In this document: positions 1 through 5,632 of the stretch, piece after piece
Position numbering within the stretch: position 1 is the stretch's first letter
Layout: the number at the start of each line of letters is the position of its first letter
The notes under the pieces: generated by a model
Seen by the model: the letters and a program-made list of their open reading frames with translations, nothing else
The model's database searches: none
Told to the model about the DNA's origin: nothing
Program-made: the position numbers and the translations under genes
DNA from: an uncultured Bacteroidota bacterium
GTDB lineage: Bacteria; Bacteroidota; Bacteroidia; Chitinophagales; Chitinophagaceae
Reading direction: 5' to 3'
DNA length: 12,162 nucleotides
NCBI GenBank assembly: GCA_946887345.1
Contig: CAMPKR010000037.1
Span: 1 to 12,162 of the forward strand

Positions 1-2
1 TC

Positions 3-101
3 ATTACATTCACCAATCACAAATGGCAGGCACCAATAGATATCACTGATTCTTACGATCTTGTTTACAAATTGTTCGACTTCTTAAAGAGTAAAGGACC
101 C
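3..101 (+). pseudogene. Upstream part of the first T9SS protein, out of frame by one base
   Basis: Reading from position 3 gives an uninterrupted protein-like stretch (ITFTNHKWQAPIDITDSYD, then LVYKLFDFLKSKG). It stays open to a TGA near 171 but loses protein-like character after about 101. The following gene is in another frame, which is closed by a TAA at 85-87. Removing one C from the CCC at 99-101 joins the two frames into ...LKSKG-PFYLHAGMWSEAE, which reads as a natural helical repeat. I infer one gene split by a single-base insertion, either a real mutation or a sequencing/assembly error. The true start lies left of the window. Confidence 0.5.
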
Positions 102-120
102 GTTCTACCTGCACGCCGGC

Positions 121-687
121 ATGTGGAGCGAAGCGGAAACCATGCACGGCAACCTGCCGCTTGGCGATGAGGAAGAAAGCAACTATGCCTACCTGGCAGG
201 CCTGGCCATAGACCTGTATAGCAACGATAAAAACTGGGATAGCCTGGACTGCCAGACTAAGGATACTATACAGGGTATGATAGCCGAGAACAGCATGAGC
301 GGCTACTTTGCCGGTGGCATTTGCGAATACCTGGGTATACAGAACACCATATGGCCCCTGCCTGTGTATGACACGGCCGAATATGACGCTTATGAGCGCA
401 AAGGAAAGGGTGCAGAACCCGGAATGGGTCCCGGCCCGGGCAAAAAAGAGTACGGCTTTAGCCTCTATCCTAACCCTACAAATGGTAACTTTATAGTGAA
501 GGCGAAGGTTGCGGGCCGGCTGATACTGTATAACCAACTGGGCCAGAAGATGGCAGAGTACAGAACAAATGAAGGCGAAACGCAGCTAAACATACCCGTG
601 GGGATGATCAGTGGTATATATATAGGCAAGTATGTAAGCGATAAGGATGGCACCATAGAGACTATGAGGCTACTTTACCAGCAGTAG
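121..687 (+). CDS. C-terminal part of a T9SS type A sorting domain protein
   Basis: This is the tail of a surface or secreted protein carried by the type IX secretion system. From residue 1 to about 80 it is helical and acidic (SEAETMHGNLPLGDEEES...YLAGLAIDLY), resembling the helical region that precedes the sorting domain in many long parallel-beta-repeat T9SS proteins of Bacteroidota. A Gly/Pro linker follows (GPGPGKK), then a sorting domain from the YPNPT motif at residue 116 to the C-terminus, with the usual LYNQLGQK and SGIYIGKYV strands. ATG 121 is only the first Met of this frame and is unlikely to be the real start: coding-like sequence in another frame continues upstream to the window edge. 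It has no signal peptide of its own. Its TAG is directly followed by the ATG of the next gene, so the two are probably one transcript. The cargo function is unknown. Confidence 0.75.
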   Translation: MWSEAETMHGNLPLGDEEESNYAYLAGLAIDLYSNDKNWDSLDCQTKDTIQGMIAENSMSGYFAGGICEYLGIQNTIWPLPVYDTAEYDAYERKGKGAEPGMGPGPGKKEYGFSLYPNPTNGNFIVKAKVAGRLILYNQLGQKMAEYRTNEGETQLNIPVGMISGIYIGKYVSDKDGTIETMRLLYQQ

Positions 688-2223
688 ATGAAAAAGTATA
701 TACATATTACATGGCTGTTGGCGCTGATAGCAGCGCCACAGCTATGTTTTGGTCAGCCCTTGTTTAATTCCATTTACGATTATGATTCTACAGGAGATTG
801 GGGAACTAATGTGTTCGTAAAGCCCGACAATAGTTATTTACTGATGGGTGGCGGAGCAAAACAAGGGAATGGCTGGGATGCTTTTTGGATGGATATTTCG
901 CAGGACGGCAGCCAGGTACTGGCCAAACAGTATGTGCAGTCAACACTTACCAGTTACTATATAGGGGGCTATGGCAGAACAGAAAAGCTGCAAGACGGAG
1001 GGTATATTATACCACACCAGTTTGTAAAACCAGGAACAGGTTTTGACAGGTATTCAAGTGGATTGCTAAAGCTGGACAACCAGAAGAATATAGTATTTGC
1101 CAAATACTATACCGATACTGCAAATTGCCAGGAATTCACAGAAGATGTAACTGTATTACCTGATGGTGGTTATATTGTTGCCGGAGGAATAGACACGCCT
1201 GGTATACCACGTAATGACGGTCTGCTGCTGCGTATGGATAGCAACGGCAATTTGCTATGGAGAAAGGTGTATAGAAAATACCCTGTAAACAATTACTATG
1301 GTTTTTTCAGAAGCGTTCAGTACATAGGCAACAACACCGTATTTGCCTGCGCACGGTGGGGTAATTACATGACTCTGGGCTCATTCGTCTACAATCGTTT
1401 CGCCCCCTGGCTGATGTTGCTTGACCTGCAGGGAAATATTATTAAAGATACCCTGCTGAGTCAGGGCTATATCAATAACTGGGGAGCAAGCCGGGATGTG
1501 AACGGCGGCTTCTATCACTGGGGCGCACTGGATACTTTTCTGACCAGCGATCCGGAGAACTATCAAAATCTGCCCGGCTATCTGGAAAGGCTGGATGACA
1601 GTTTCCACGTGCTATGGACAAAGAGGTTTGGTAACCTGGATGACCATATCGCCGTAATGAATGTAAAGCAAACACAGGATGGGAATTATATTGCTGTTGG
1701 TAGAGGGCTGATGGCAAATGAGGTTGGTATGCAGGGCTGGGCTGCCAAACTGGATAAGAACGGTTTTGTTATGTGGGAGCATATTTATGCAGCGCCTCAT
1801 AAAAACTGGAACCAGGCCTACCTGGTAGATTTTGCCGAAAGACCTGATAAAAGCATTGTTATGTCGGGAAGTACCCGTTCTGATACCGTCGACTTGTGGC
1901 GGGCTTATGATGCCTGGCTGCTGAGTGTAGATAGCAATGGCTGCGAGATACCGGGTTGTAATCCTAATGCGGTGGAACAACCGGTATATAACGAGGGGGC
2001 AATATCAGTATATCCTAATCCTACTACGGGAGAATTTACGGCTGATGCGAAGGATGAAGGCAGTGGAGTTATCTCAGATTTACAGGGAAGGGAAATTAAA
2101 CGTATCCATATAGTAAAGGGCAAAAATGAGATGTCTTTACCCGTTGGTCTTGCAAGCGGTGTTTACCTGCTTCAATATCGTACCGCTCATGGAAACGTGA
2201 ATGTGAGACTGATTAAAGAATAA
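688..2223 (+). CDS. Secreted T9SS protein with propeller-like repeats
   Basis: A 511-residue secreted protein. Residues 1-22 form a signal peptide (MKKYIHITWLLALIAAPQLCFG, cleaved before QPLF). Residues ~25-425 hold several degenerate repeats of the type 'DGGYIVAGG ... LLRMDSNGNLLWRKVY' (also LLKLDNQKNIVFAKYY, AAKLDKNGFVMWEHIY and AWLLSVDSNG). This is typical of the delta-60/PQQ-like beta-propeller proteins of Bacteroidota. The segment CEIPGCNP closes the propeller. The T9SS type A sorting domain starts at YPNPT (Tyr442) and runs to the C-terminus (LQGREIKR, SGVYLLQY). It begins immediately after the TAG of the previous gene, with no clear Shine-Dalgarno sequence, and is followed by a strong terminator. 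It is probably displayed on or released from the cell surface. No catalytic motif was recognised and the ligand is unknown. Confidence 0.85.
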   Translation: MKKYIHITWLLALIAAPQLCFGQPLFNSIYDYDSTGDWGTNVFVKPDNSYLLMGGGAKQGNGWDAFWMDISQDGSQVLAKQYVQSTLTSYYIGGYGRTEKLQDGGYIIPHQFVKPGTGFDRYSSGLLKLDNQKNIVFAKYYTDTANCQEFTEDVTVLPDGGYIVAGGIDTPGIPRNDGLLLRMDSNGNLLWRKVYRKYPVNNYYGFFRSVQYIGNNTVFACARWGNYMTLGSFVYNRFAPWLMLLDLQGNIIKDTLLSQGYINNWGASRDVNGGFYHWGALDTFLTSDPENYQNLPGYLERLDDSFHVLWTKRFGNLDDHIAVMNVKQTQDGNYIAVGRGLMANEVGMQGWAAKLDKNGFVMWEHIYAAPHKNWNQAYLVDFAERPDKSIVMSGSTRSDTVDLWRAYDAWLLSVDSNGCEIPGCNPNAVEQPVYNEGAISVYPNPTTGEFTADAKDEGSGVISDLQGREIKRIHIVKGKNEMSLPVGLASGVYLLQYRTAHGNVNVRLIKE

Positions 2224-2242
2224 AGAGCGCTATAAATAATAT

Positions 2243-2276
2243 AAAGCCTGCATTTTTTTATGCAGGCTTTTTTCTT
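2243..2276 (+). terminator. Rho-independent terminator after the T9SS gene pair
   Basis: The arms AAAGCCTGCA (2243-2252) and TGCAGGCTTT (2261-2270) pair perfectly around a T-rich loop, extended by a T-A pair. A T-rich tract follows (2271-2280). It begins about 20 bases after the stop codon at 2221-2223. The 5' side lacks a matching A-run, so it should work mainly for the plus strand. Confidence 0.9.
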
Positions 2277-2368
2277 TTTTAAATTTTTACCTCAATTTCC
2301 TGCACATTTTTTGCAAAAAAGTTATGCACAAAAAGCAACGAACTGAACTTTTCTCCTCCCTCATTTCG

Positions 2369-2377
2369 TATCTTTAC
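2369..2377 (+). promoter_or_regulatory. Candidate Bacteroidota -7 promoter element
   Basis: TATCTTTAC differs at the last position of the core from the Bacteroidota -7 consensus TAnnTTTG. It lies 44 bases before an ATG preceded by a purine run (AAAAAAAAAGAAGAC). A TTTT run at 2350-2353 could stand in for the -33 TTTG, but the spacing of about 15 is short. Its only downstream target would be the small ORF or the repeat array. Confidence 0.3.
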
Positions 2378-2420
2378 CACAGGCGGAATTCAATTCACCG
2401 CCGCCAAAAAAAAAGAAGAC

Positions 2421-2498
2421 ATGAAACAACAGCCGCACACCAAAACCCGCTTCTATGGCTCATCTCCAAACTTCAAACTGGCACTTATGTGGCACTGA
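2421..2498 (+). CDS. Possible 25-codon small ORF
   Basis: The ORF (MKQQPHTKTRFYGSSPNF followed by KLALMWH) starts seven bases after a purine-rich AAAAAGAAG stretch and downstream of a promoter-like element, and ends at TGA 2496-2498. The peptide is basic and lacks a membrane segment or signal peptide. I do not recognise it. The same frame continues beyond the TGA with a heptad-like pattern (SGSIWQHTGSIWQL) created by the DNA repeat, so this may be a decayed gene or a leader on a small RNA rather than a working peptide gene. Confidence 0.2.
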   Translation: MKQQPHTKTRFYGSSPNFKLALMWH

Positions 2499-2584
2499 TC
2501 CGGCAGTATCTGGCAGCACACCGGCAGTATCTGGCAACTTATGCGGCAGCATCCGTCACAGACATGGCACCCTCTGGCAAAACG
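2478..2584 (+). repeat. Helically phased GGCA array (five degenerate 21-22 bp units)
   Basis: GGCA occurs at 2480, 2491, 2502, 2512, 2523, 2533, 2545, 2566 and 2576; a near-match GTCA at 2555 fills the only gap. The steps are therefore 10-12 bases throughout, about one helical turn. Grouped in pairs, they make five units of 21-22 bp starting near 2478, 2500, 2521, 2543 and 2564. The 16-mer CCGGCAGTATCTGGCA is perfectly repeated at 2500-2515 and 2521-2536. Unit steps alternate 21 and 22, so the pattern follows DNA geometry rather than a reading frame. Confidence 0.7.
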
Positions 2585-2598
2585 AATCCCGGTCCGGT

Positions 2599-4131
2599 TT
2601 ACAGGTCCTCTTCTTCCTCAGTACTGAAATTAATATTCAGCATACTGCCAAGTATATCAGCAAAATTATATCCCCCGGTTTCCGCTATCTTCTTGCTGAT
2701 AAGCGAATACTCTGCAAGCCCGTGCAGAAGGAATTCCATCAGCAGGCCTGCTTGCTTTTCATCCGCATTGGGATAGTAGTGTTTCACGGCGCCATATAGT
2801 CCGTCTACGCCATATAGTTTTTGGAGGTAAACCTCGTCATTCTCATCTTGCTGCATAGCCAGGCTATTGCCCGTGCCAAACCAATCAATAATGGATTGAT
2901 AAGGGTTCGACTTGCTTTTTTTGTTCTGCTGTTCTCTCGCCAGCTTTTTAAACGATTGCGGGTCTGGGAAATATTGTGTGAACGACGCCCGGATGCCTTG
3001 TCCCATCAGCCGGTAAGCTACATTTTGCGGTCCTTCCAGCTCGCCTTCATACACCAGCTCAATTTTACCCGTAATGGCCGGAACAACTCCAATGAAATCT
3101 GCGATACGTACCATTGTCTTATCGCTGCCCGAAAGTAAGGTTCTTCGTTCTGCAGTACTCACCAGGTTTTCATAAGCAGCTATCGTCAGCCGTGCCGAAA
3201 CACCGCTTTTCTGATCCACGTACTCGCTTTTGCGTGCTTCCATGGCTATTTCCTCTATCAGCAGCTTGCAGATCTCGGGCACTTCTATTTTTAGCTTCTG
3301 TTCTTCAAGCACATTAGCCTCTTGTTCCGTTATGGCTTTGGAAACAGCCACCGTTTTAGGATAGTGAGTTACAATCTGGCTTTCTATTCTATCTTTTAGC
3401 GGAGTTACTATGCTGCCCCTGTTGGTGTAGTCTTCAGGATTGGCTGTGAAGATGAACATTATGTCCAGCGGCAGCCGTAGCTTAAATCCGCGTATCTGAA
3501 TATCACCTTCCTGCAGAATATTAAACAACGAGACCTGTATGCGGGCCTGTAGATCCGGCAACTCATTGATCACAAATATTCCCCTGTGCGAGCGGGGTAT
3601 TATGCCATAGTGGATCACTTTTTCATCAGCAAAGCTCAGGCGCATATTGGCGGCCTTTATCGGGTCAATATCTCCTATCAGGTCAGCTACCGATACATCG
3701 GGTGTGGCAAGCTTTTCTCCATAACGCTCACTTCTGTGCAGCCAGTCTATCGGTGTTTCATCTCCTTTTGATGCGATCAAGTCACGGGCATAGATTGATA
3801 TGGGCGCACAAGGATCATCGTTTATTTCACTACCGCTCACGTACGGTATCCATTCATCCAGCAAATTGACAATGTCTCTTGCCATTCTTGTTTTTGCCTG
3901 ACCCCGCAGGCCAAGGAATAGAATATTGTGTCGGGAAAGCAGGGCTCGTTCTACATCGGGAATTACTGTTTCTTCATAGCCTAATACGCCCTCAAAAGGC
4001 TTGCCTTTTTCTTTTATAGACTTAATAAGGTTTTCCCTTATCTCTTGTTTTACACTTTTAGGAAAGTATCCCGATCTTTTCAATTCGCCGAAGTTGCTTA
4101 TTGCCGGCCTGGTAGTTTTGTCTCCTGTCAT
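2599..4131 (-). CDS. MoxR/ChlI-like AAA+ ATPase
   Basis: A 510-residue cytoplasmic AAA+ ATPase of the magnesium-chelatase-subunit-I/MoxR/sigma-54-interacting type. Visible motifs are an atypical Walker A, GLRGQAKT (residues 74-81; the usual GxxGxGKS/T has Ala in place of the last Gly), a Walker B GIFVINELPD (184-193) with the catalytic Glu190, sensor 1 FTANPEDY (228-235) and the conserved segment LKDRIE (245-250). The C-terminal ~200 residues form the helical lid plus an extension rich in Lys/Gln, ending in an acidic tail (STEEEEDL). Related ATPases often work with a von Willebrand A domain protein as chaperone-like complex remodelers. No such partner is visible here, and the gene after it in the same direction is absent (the next gene is convergent). 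It follows the exported-protein gene after 83 bases on the same strand, possibly as an operon. The exact substrate is unknown. Confidence 0.85.
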   Translation of the reverse strand: MTGDKTTRPAISNFGELKRSGYFPKSVKQEIRENLIKSIKEKGKPFEGVLGYEETVIPDVERALLSRHNILFLGLRGQAKTRMARDIVNLLDEWIPYVSGSEINDDPCAPISIYARDLIASKGDETPIDWLHRSERYGEKLATPDVSVADLIGDIDPIKAANMRLSFADEKVIHYGIIPRSHRGIFVINELPDLQARIQVSLFNILQEGDIQIRGFKLRLPLDIMFIFTANPEDYTNRGSIVTPLKDRIESQIVTHYPKTVAVSKAITEQEANVLEEQKLKIEVPEICKLLIEEIAMEARKSEYVDQKSGVSARLTIAAYENLVSTAERRTLLSGSDKTMVRIADFIGVVPAITGKIELVYEGELEGPQNVAYRLMGQGIRASFTQYFPDPQSFKKLAREQQNKKSKSNPYQSIIDWFGTGNSLAMQQDENDEVYLQKLYGVDGLYGAVKHYYPNADEKQAGLLMEFLLHGLAEYSLISKKIAETGGYNFADILGSMLNINFSTEEEEDL

Positions 4132-4147
4132 ATTACATCCTGAACAA

Positions 4148-4155
4148 TAAAATTA
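4148..4155 (-). promoter_or_regulatory. Weak candidate -7 element before the AAA+ ATPase gene
   Basis: On the minus strand TAATTTTA matches TAnnTTTG except for its last base and lies about 16 bases before the ATG at 4131. A short palindrome, CGAAAGTTTCG (4171-4181), lies just upstream and could be an operator. No -33 element is obvious. The 83-base gap (4132-4214) makes a separate promoter possible, but read-through from the upstream gene is equally possible. Confidence 0.25.
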
Positions 4156-4214
4156 CGCTTAGTATGTATTCGAAAGTTTCGCCCTTGCGATCAGTGTATA
4201 GATTGTATTGATAG

Positions 4215-5324
4215 CTAGTGCTGGTCGTCATACCATAGGTCGTCTATCGTCATGTCCAGCTTGTGTACGGTAGAAGGTTTGGGAGACACTTCCTCCATGT
4301 ATACTTCATATTCTATCCGGTCTTTTACGGATAACCAGGTGCCCTCAAAAGTCTTTCCTTTCATTTCCAGCTCCATAACACTTTCTTCCGGTTCCTGGGT
4401 AAAATACCATTTGCCGTTTTCTTTATGAACCCTCATTTTAAAGTACTCACCTTCTTCATCAAATTTGAAGATGGCTATCCATTCACAAACACGTTCAGGA
4501 CAGCCGCCACGCAGGTATTGCACATACATCGTCACCGGTGTTTCATCATCCAGCAGCCCGAAGTAGTATTTCCTGGCAACAACCTCACGGCGCGTGCTCA
4601 CCTCTCCATCATCATCGCCGTTCTCAGGGTCGGCATTCTTCAGGCTATCTATGGCCCGCTTCATGCTGTCTATGTCTATTCCCTGTTCTATCAGTTCGTT
4701 CAGCCAGGCTATCTCGCCTGCCATTTTTTTCCTGTATTCATCTTCGTCGCTTGCTTCAAAAATATCCACTACTCGTCCGCCGTACCACTTGCCTTGTATG
4801 TTTTGGATATCTGTTACGGCTACACCATAAGTCTTGCGGTTAAATCCGTCGCGTAAAAAAATAAATCCCTTAAAACGCAAGGGGGAGATGTGGTTATACC
4901 CCACCATGTCCTGCGTCAGGTCCATCTTTTTCAGCTCATACCTCGCAAGGGTTACGCGATCCCAGTGAATTGAAGAATCTTCGCCTTTCTCTACTACATA
5001 ATTAAAATCATGACCTATTTGAGGATTAAAAAAAGGATCGAATTTTCTTACTGTATTGGGTACCTGCCTTAATTGAGCTACCTGCATTGATGCTACTATA
5101 TTCGTATCCTTAAAGTTGACAACAAGTTTCCACAGGTCGTCAAATTTCATAAACTGCGAAGCGTGAAGAACAGAATCTTTTGCCTTGAGGCTGTTAACAA
5201 TGCGCATAACCAATTCCTTTTCGCTTTTAGCCGGTGGCAGCAAATTCTTATCCTCAGGTTCGGCAAGGGCAATTTGTGAGTTCAGGACAGCACAAATCAG
5301 CATAAAAAAGATCAGGCGCATCAT
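4215..5324 (-). CDS. Exported protein of unknown function
   Basis: I do not recognise this family. With the start at 5324 the protein has 369 residues and opens with a signal peptide (MMRLIFFMLICAVLNSQIALA, cleavage before EPEDKN). The LIC at the core is not a good lipobox because Ile occupies the -1 position. The mature part is a mixed alpha/beta protein with an acidic helical segment near the middle (EASDEDEYRKKMAGEIAWL) and a Cys pair, GGCPERVCEW. Repeated strand patterns, such as KWYGGRVVDIF and GKWYFTQEP, suggest two related beta domains. A longer frame begins at 5435, but the promoter-like TATCTTTAG at 5339-5347 and the signal peptide favour the tandem ATGs at 5324/5321. It lies upstream of the AAA+ ATPase gene on the same strand. 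A periplasmic or outer-membrane-facing role is inferred from the signal peptide only. Confidence 0.7.
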   Translation of the reverse strand: MMRLIFFMLICAVLNSQIALAEPEDKNLLPPAKSEKELVMRIVNSLKAKDSVLHASQFMKFDDLWKLVVNFKDTNIVASMQVAQLRQVPNTVRKFDPFFNPQIGHDFNYVVEKGEDSSIHWDRVTLARYELKKMDLTQDMVGYNHISPLRFKGFIFLRDGFNRKTYGVAVTDIQNIQGKWYGGRVVDIFEASDEDEYRKKMAGEIAWLNELIEQGIDIDSMKRAIDSLKNADPENGDDDGEVSTRREVVARKYYFGLLDDETPVTMYVQYLRGGCPERVCEWIAIFKFDEEGEYFKMRVHKENGKWYFTQEPEESVMELEMKGKTFEGTWLSVKDRIEYEVYMEEVSPKPSTVHKLDMTIDDLWYDDQH

Positions 5325-5338
5325 TGTCGGTACTTTGG

Positions 5339-5347
5339 CTAAAGATA
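5339..5347 (-). promoter_or_regulatory. Candidate -7 element for the exported protein gene; decides the start
   Basis: Read on the minus strand the site is TATCTTTAG, close to the Bacteroidota -7 consensus TAnnTTTG. TTTG copies lie upstream (5361-5364 and 5349-5352) but not at the ideal distance. Transcription would begin near 5331, giving a very short leader before the ATGs at 5324/5321 and excluding the longer frame from 5435. Confidence 0.4.
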
Positions 5348-5508
5348 GCAAACTAGTGGCCAAACTTACCGTATTAGCCCAATCCCCAAGCCTGTTTTGC
5401 GATAAACTAGTCAATAATAGCATGTTACAATTCACATTTTCGCATAATTTGTATGGCGACTGTAACCAGGTACTTATAACCAGAGTTTGGTGCCGGAGGC
5501 CTGCTCCT

Positions 5509-5582
5509 AACTTTAAAAAAAATATTTTGTCAGAATTAGTTGATTTTTATATCTGCAAAAGTTAACTTTAAGAAAACTTTAA
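5509..5582 (+). repeat. Three AACTTTAA copies at helical spacing
   Basis: Perfect AACTTTAA copies begin at 5509, 5564 and 5575, so the steps are 55 and 11 bases, both whole multiples of 11. The last two lie just after the putative promoter, within an interrupted inverted repeat GTTAA...TTAAC (5561-5565, 5579-5583). They may be a regulator site, but AT-rich octamers arise easily by chance. Confidence 0.35.
5526..5555 (+). promoter_or_regulatory. Candidate promoter of the giant surface protein gene
   Basis: TTTG (5526-5529), an 18-base spacer and TATATCTG (5548-5555) match the Bacteroidota TTTG / TAnnTTTG promoter layout with one mismatch in the -7 element. It would leave a leader of about 70 bases before the ATG at 5633. 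Confidence 0.4.
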
Positions 5583-5632
5583 CCGTTTGGCTTCACCACG
5601 CGGATGTAATTATATTTCAAAAGACATTTGTT

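Larger units (their letters stand above)
2224..2598. other. 375-base gene-poor region between convergent genes
   Basis: Apart from the terminator, this stretch holds an AT-rich part (2271-2360) and a palindrome TTTTTTGCAAAAAA (2307-2320) flanked by two TGCACA copies (2301-2306, 2325-2330). TTATGCACA at 2322-2330 fits the DnaA-box pattern TTATnCACA. A promoter-like TATCTTTAC (2369-2377), a purine-rich run before an ATG at 2421, and a periodic GGCA array (2478-2584) follow. No convincing long ORF was found. A plus-strand frame from 2324 exists, but it runs deep into the opposite-strand ATPase gene and looks accidental. No terminator for the ATPase gene was seen here. Confidence 0.6.
5325..5632. 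other. 308-base divergent regulatory region
   Basis: This region separates the minus-strand exported protein gene from the plus-strand giant surface protein gene. It contains a -7-like element for the left gene, a TTTG-N18-TATATCTG promoter candidate for the right gene and another TAATTTG at 5445-5451. There are three copies of AACTTTAA, and AAACTAGT occurs twice (5350-5357, 5404-5411). Open frames crossing it (for example 5185-5565) look accidental. Confidence 0.6.

Noticed and set aside
43..537. 164-codon minus-strand ORF
   Set aside because: It lies antisense to the T9SS protein tail, which has a clear sorting domain.
2479..2494. Sigma-54 promoter (TGGCAC-N5-TGGCA)
   Set aside because: It matches the GG-N10-GC spacing, but this is a by-product of the 11-base GGCA repeat, and there is no convincing gene downstream.
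2280..2584. Replication origin
   Set aside because: Only one good DnaA box, convergent flanking genes and no dnaA or other replication gene nearby; kept only as a low-interest observation.
2478..2584. CRISPR array
   Set aside because: Units are 21-22 bp, without constant repeats separated by unique spacers, and no cas gene is present.
2324..2776. 150-codon plus-strand ORF
   Set aside because: Its second half lies antisense to the AAA+ ATPase gene and the protein is low-complexity and basic; no supporting signal.
5325..5435. Longer start for the exported protein gene (5435)
   Set aside because: The extension would place a signal peptide internally and would contain the promoter-like element.
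5540..5632. Longer start for the giant surface protein (5540)
   Set aside because: The extension precedes a perfect signal peptide and overlaps the candidate promoter.
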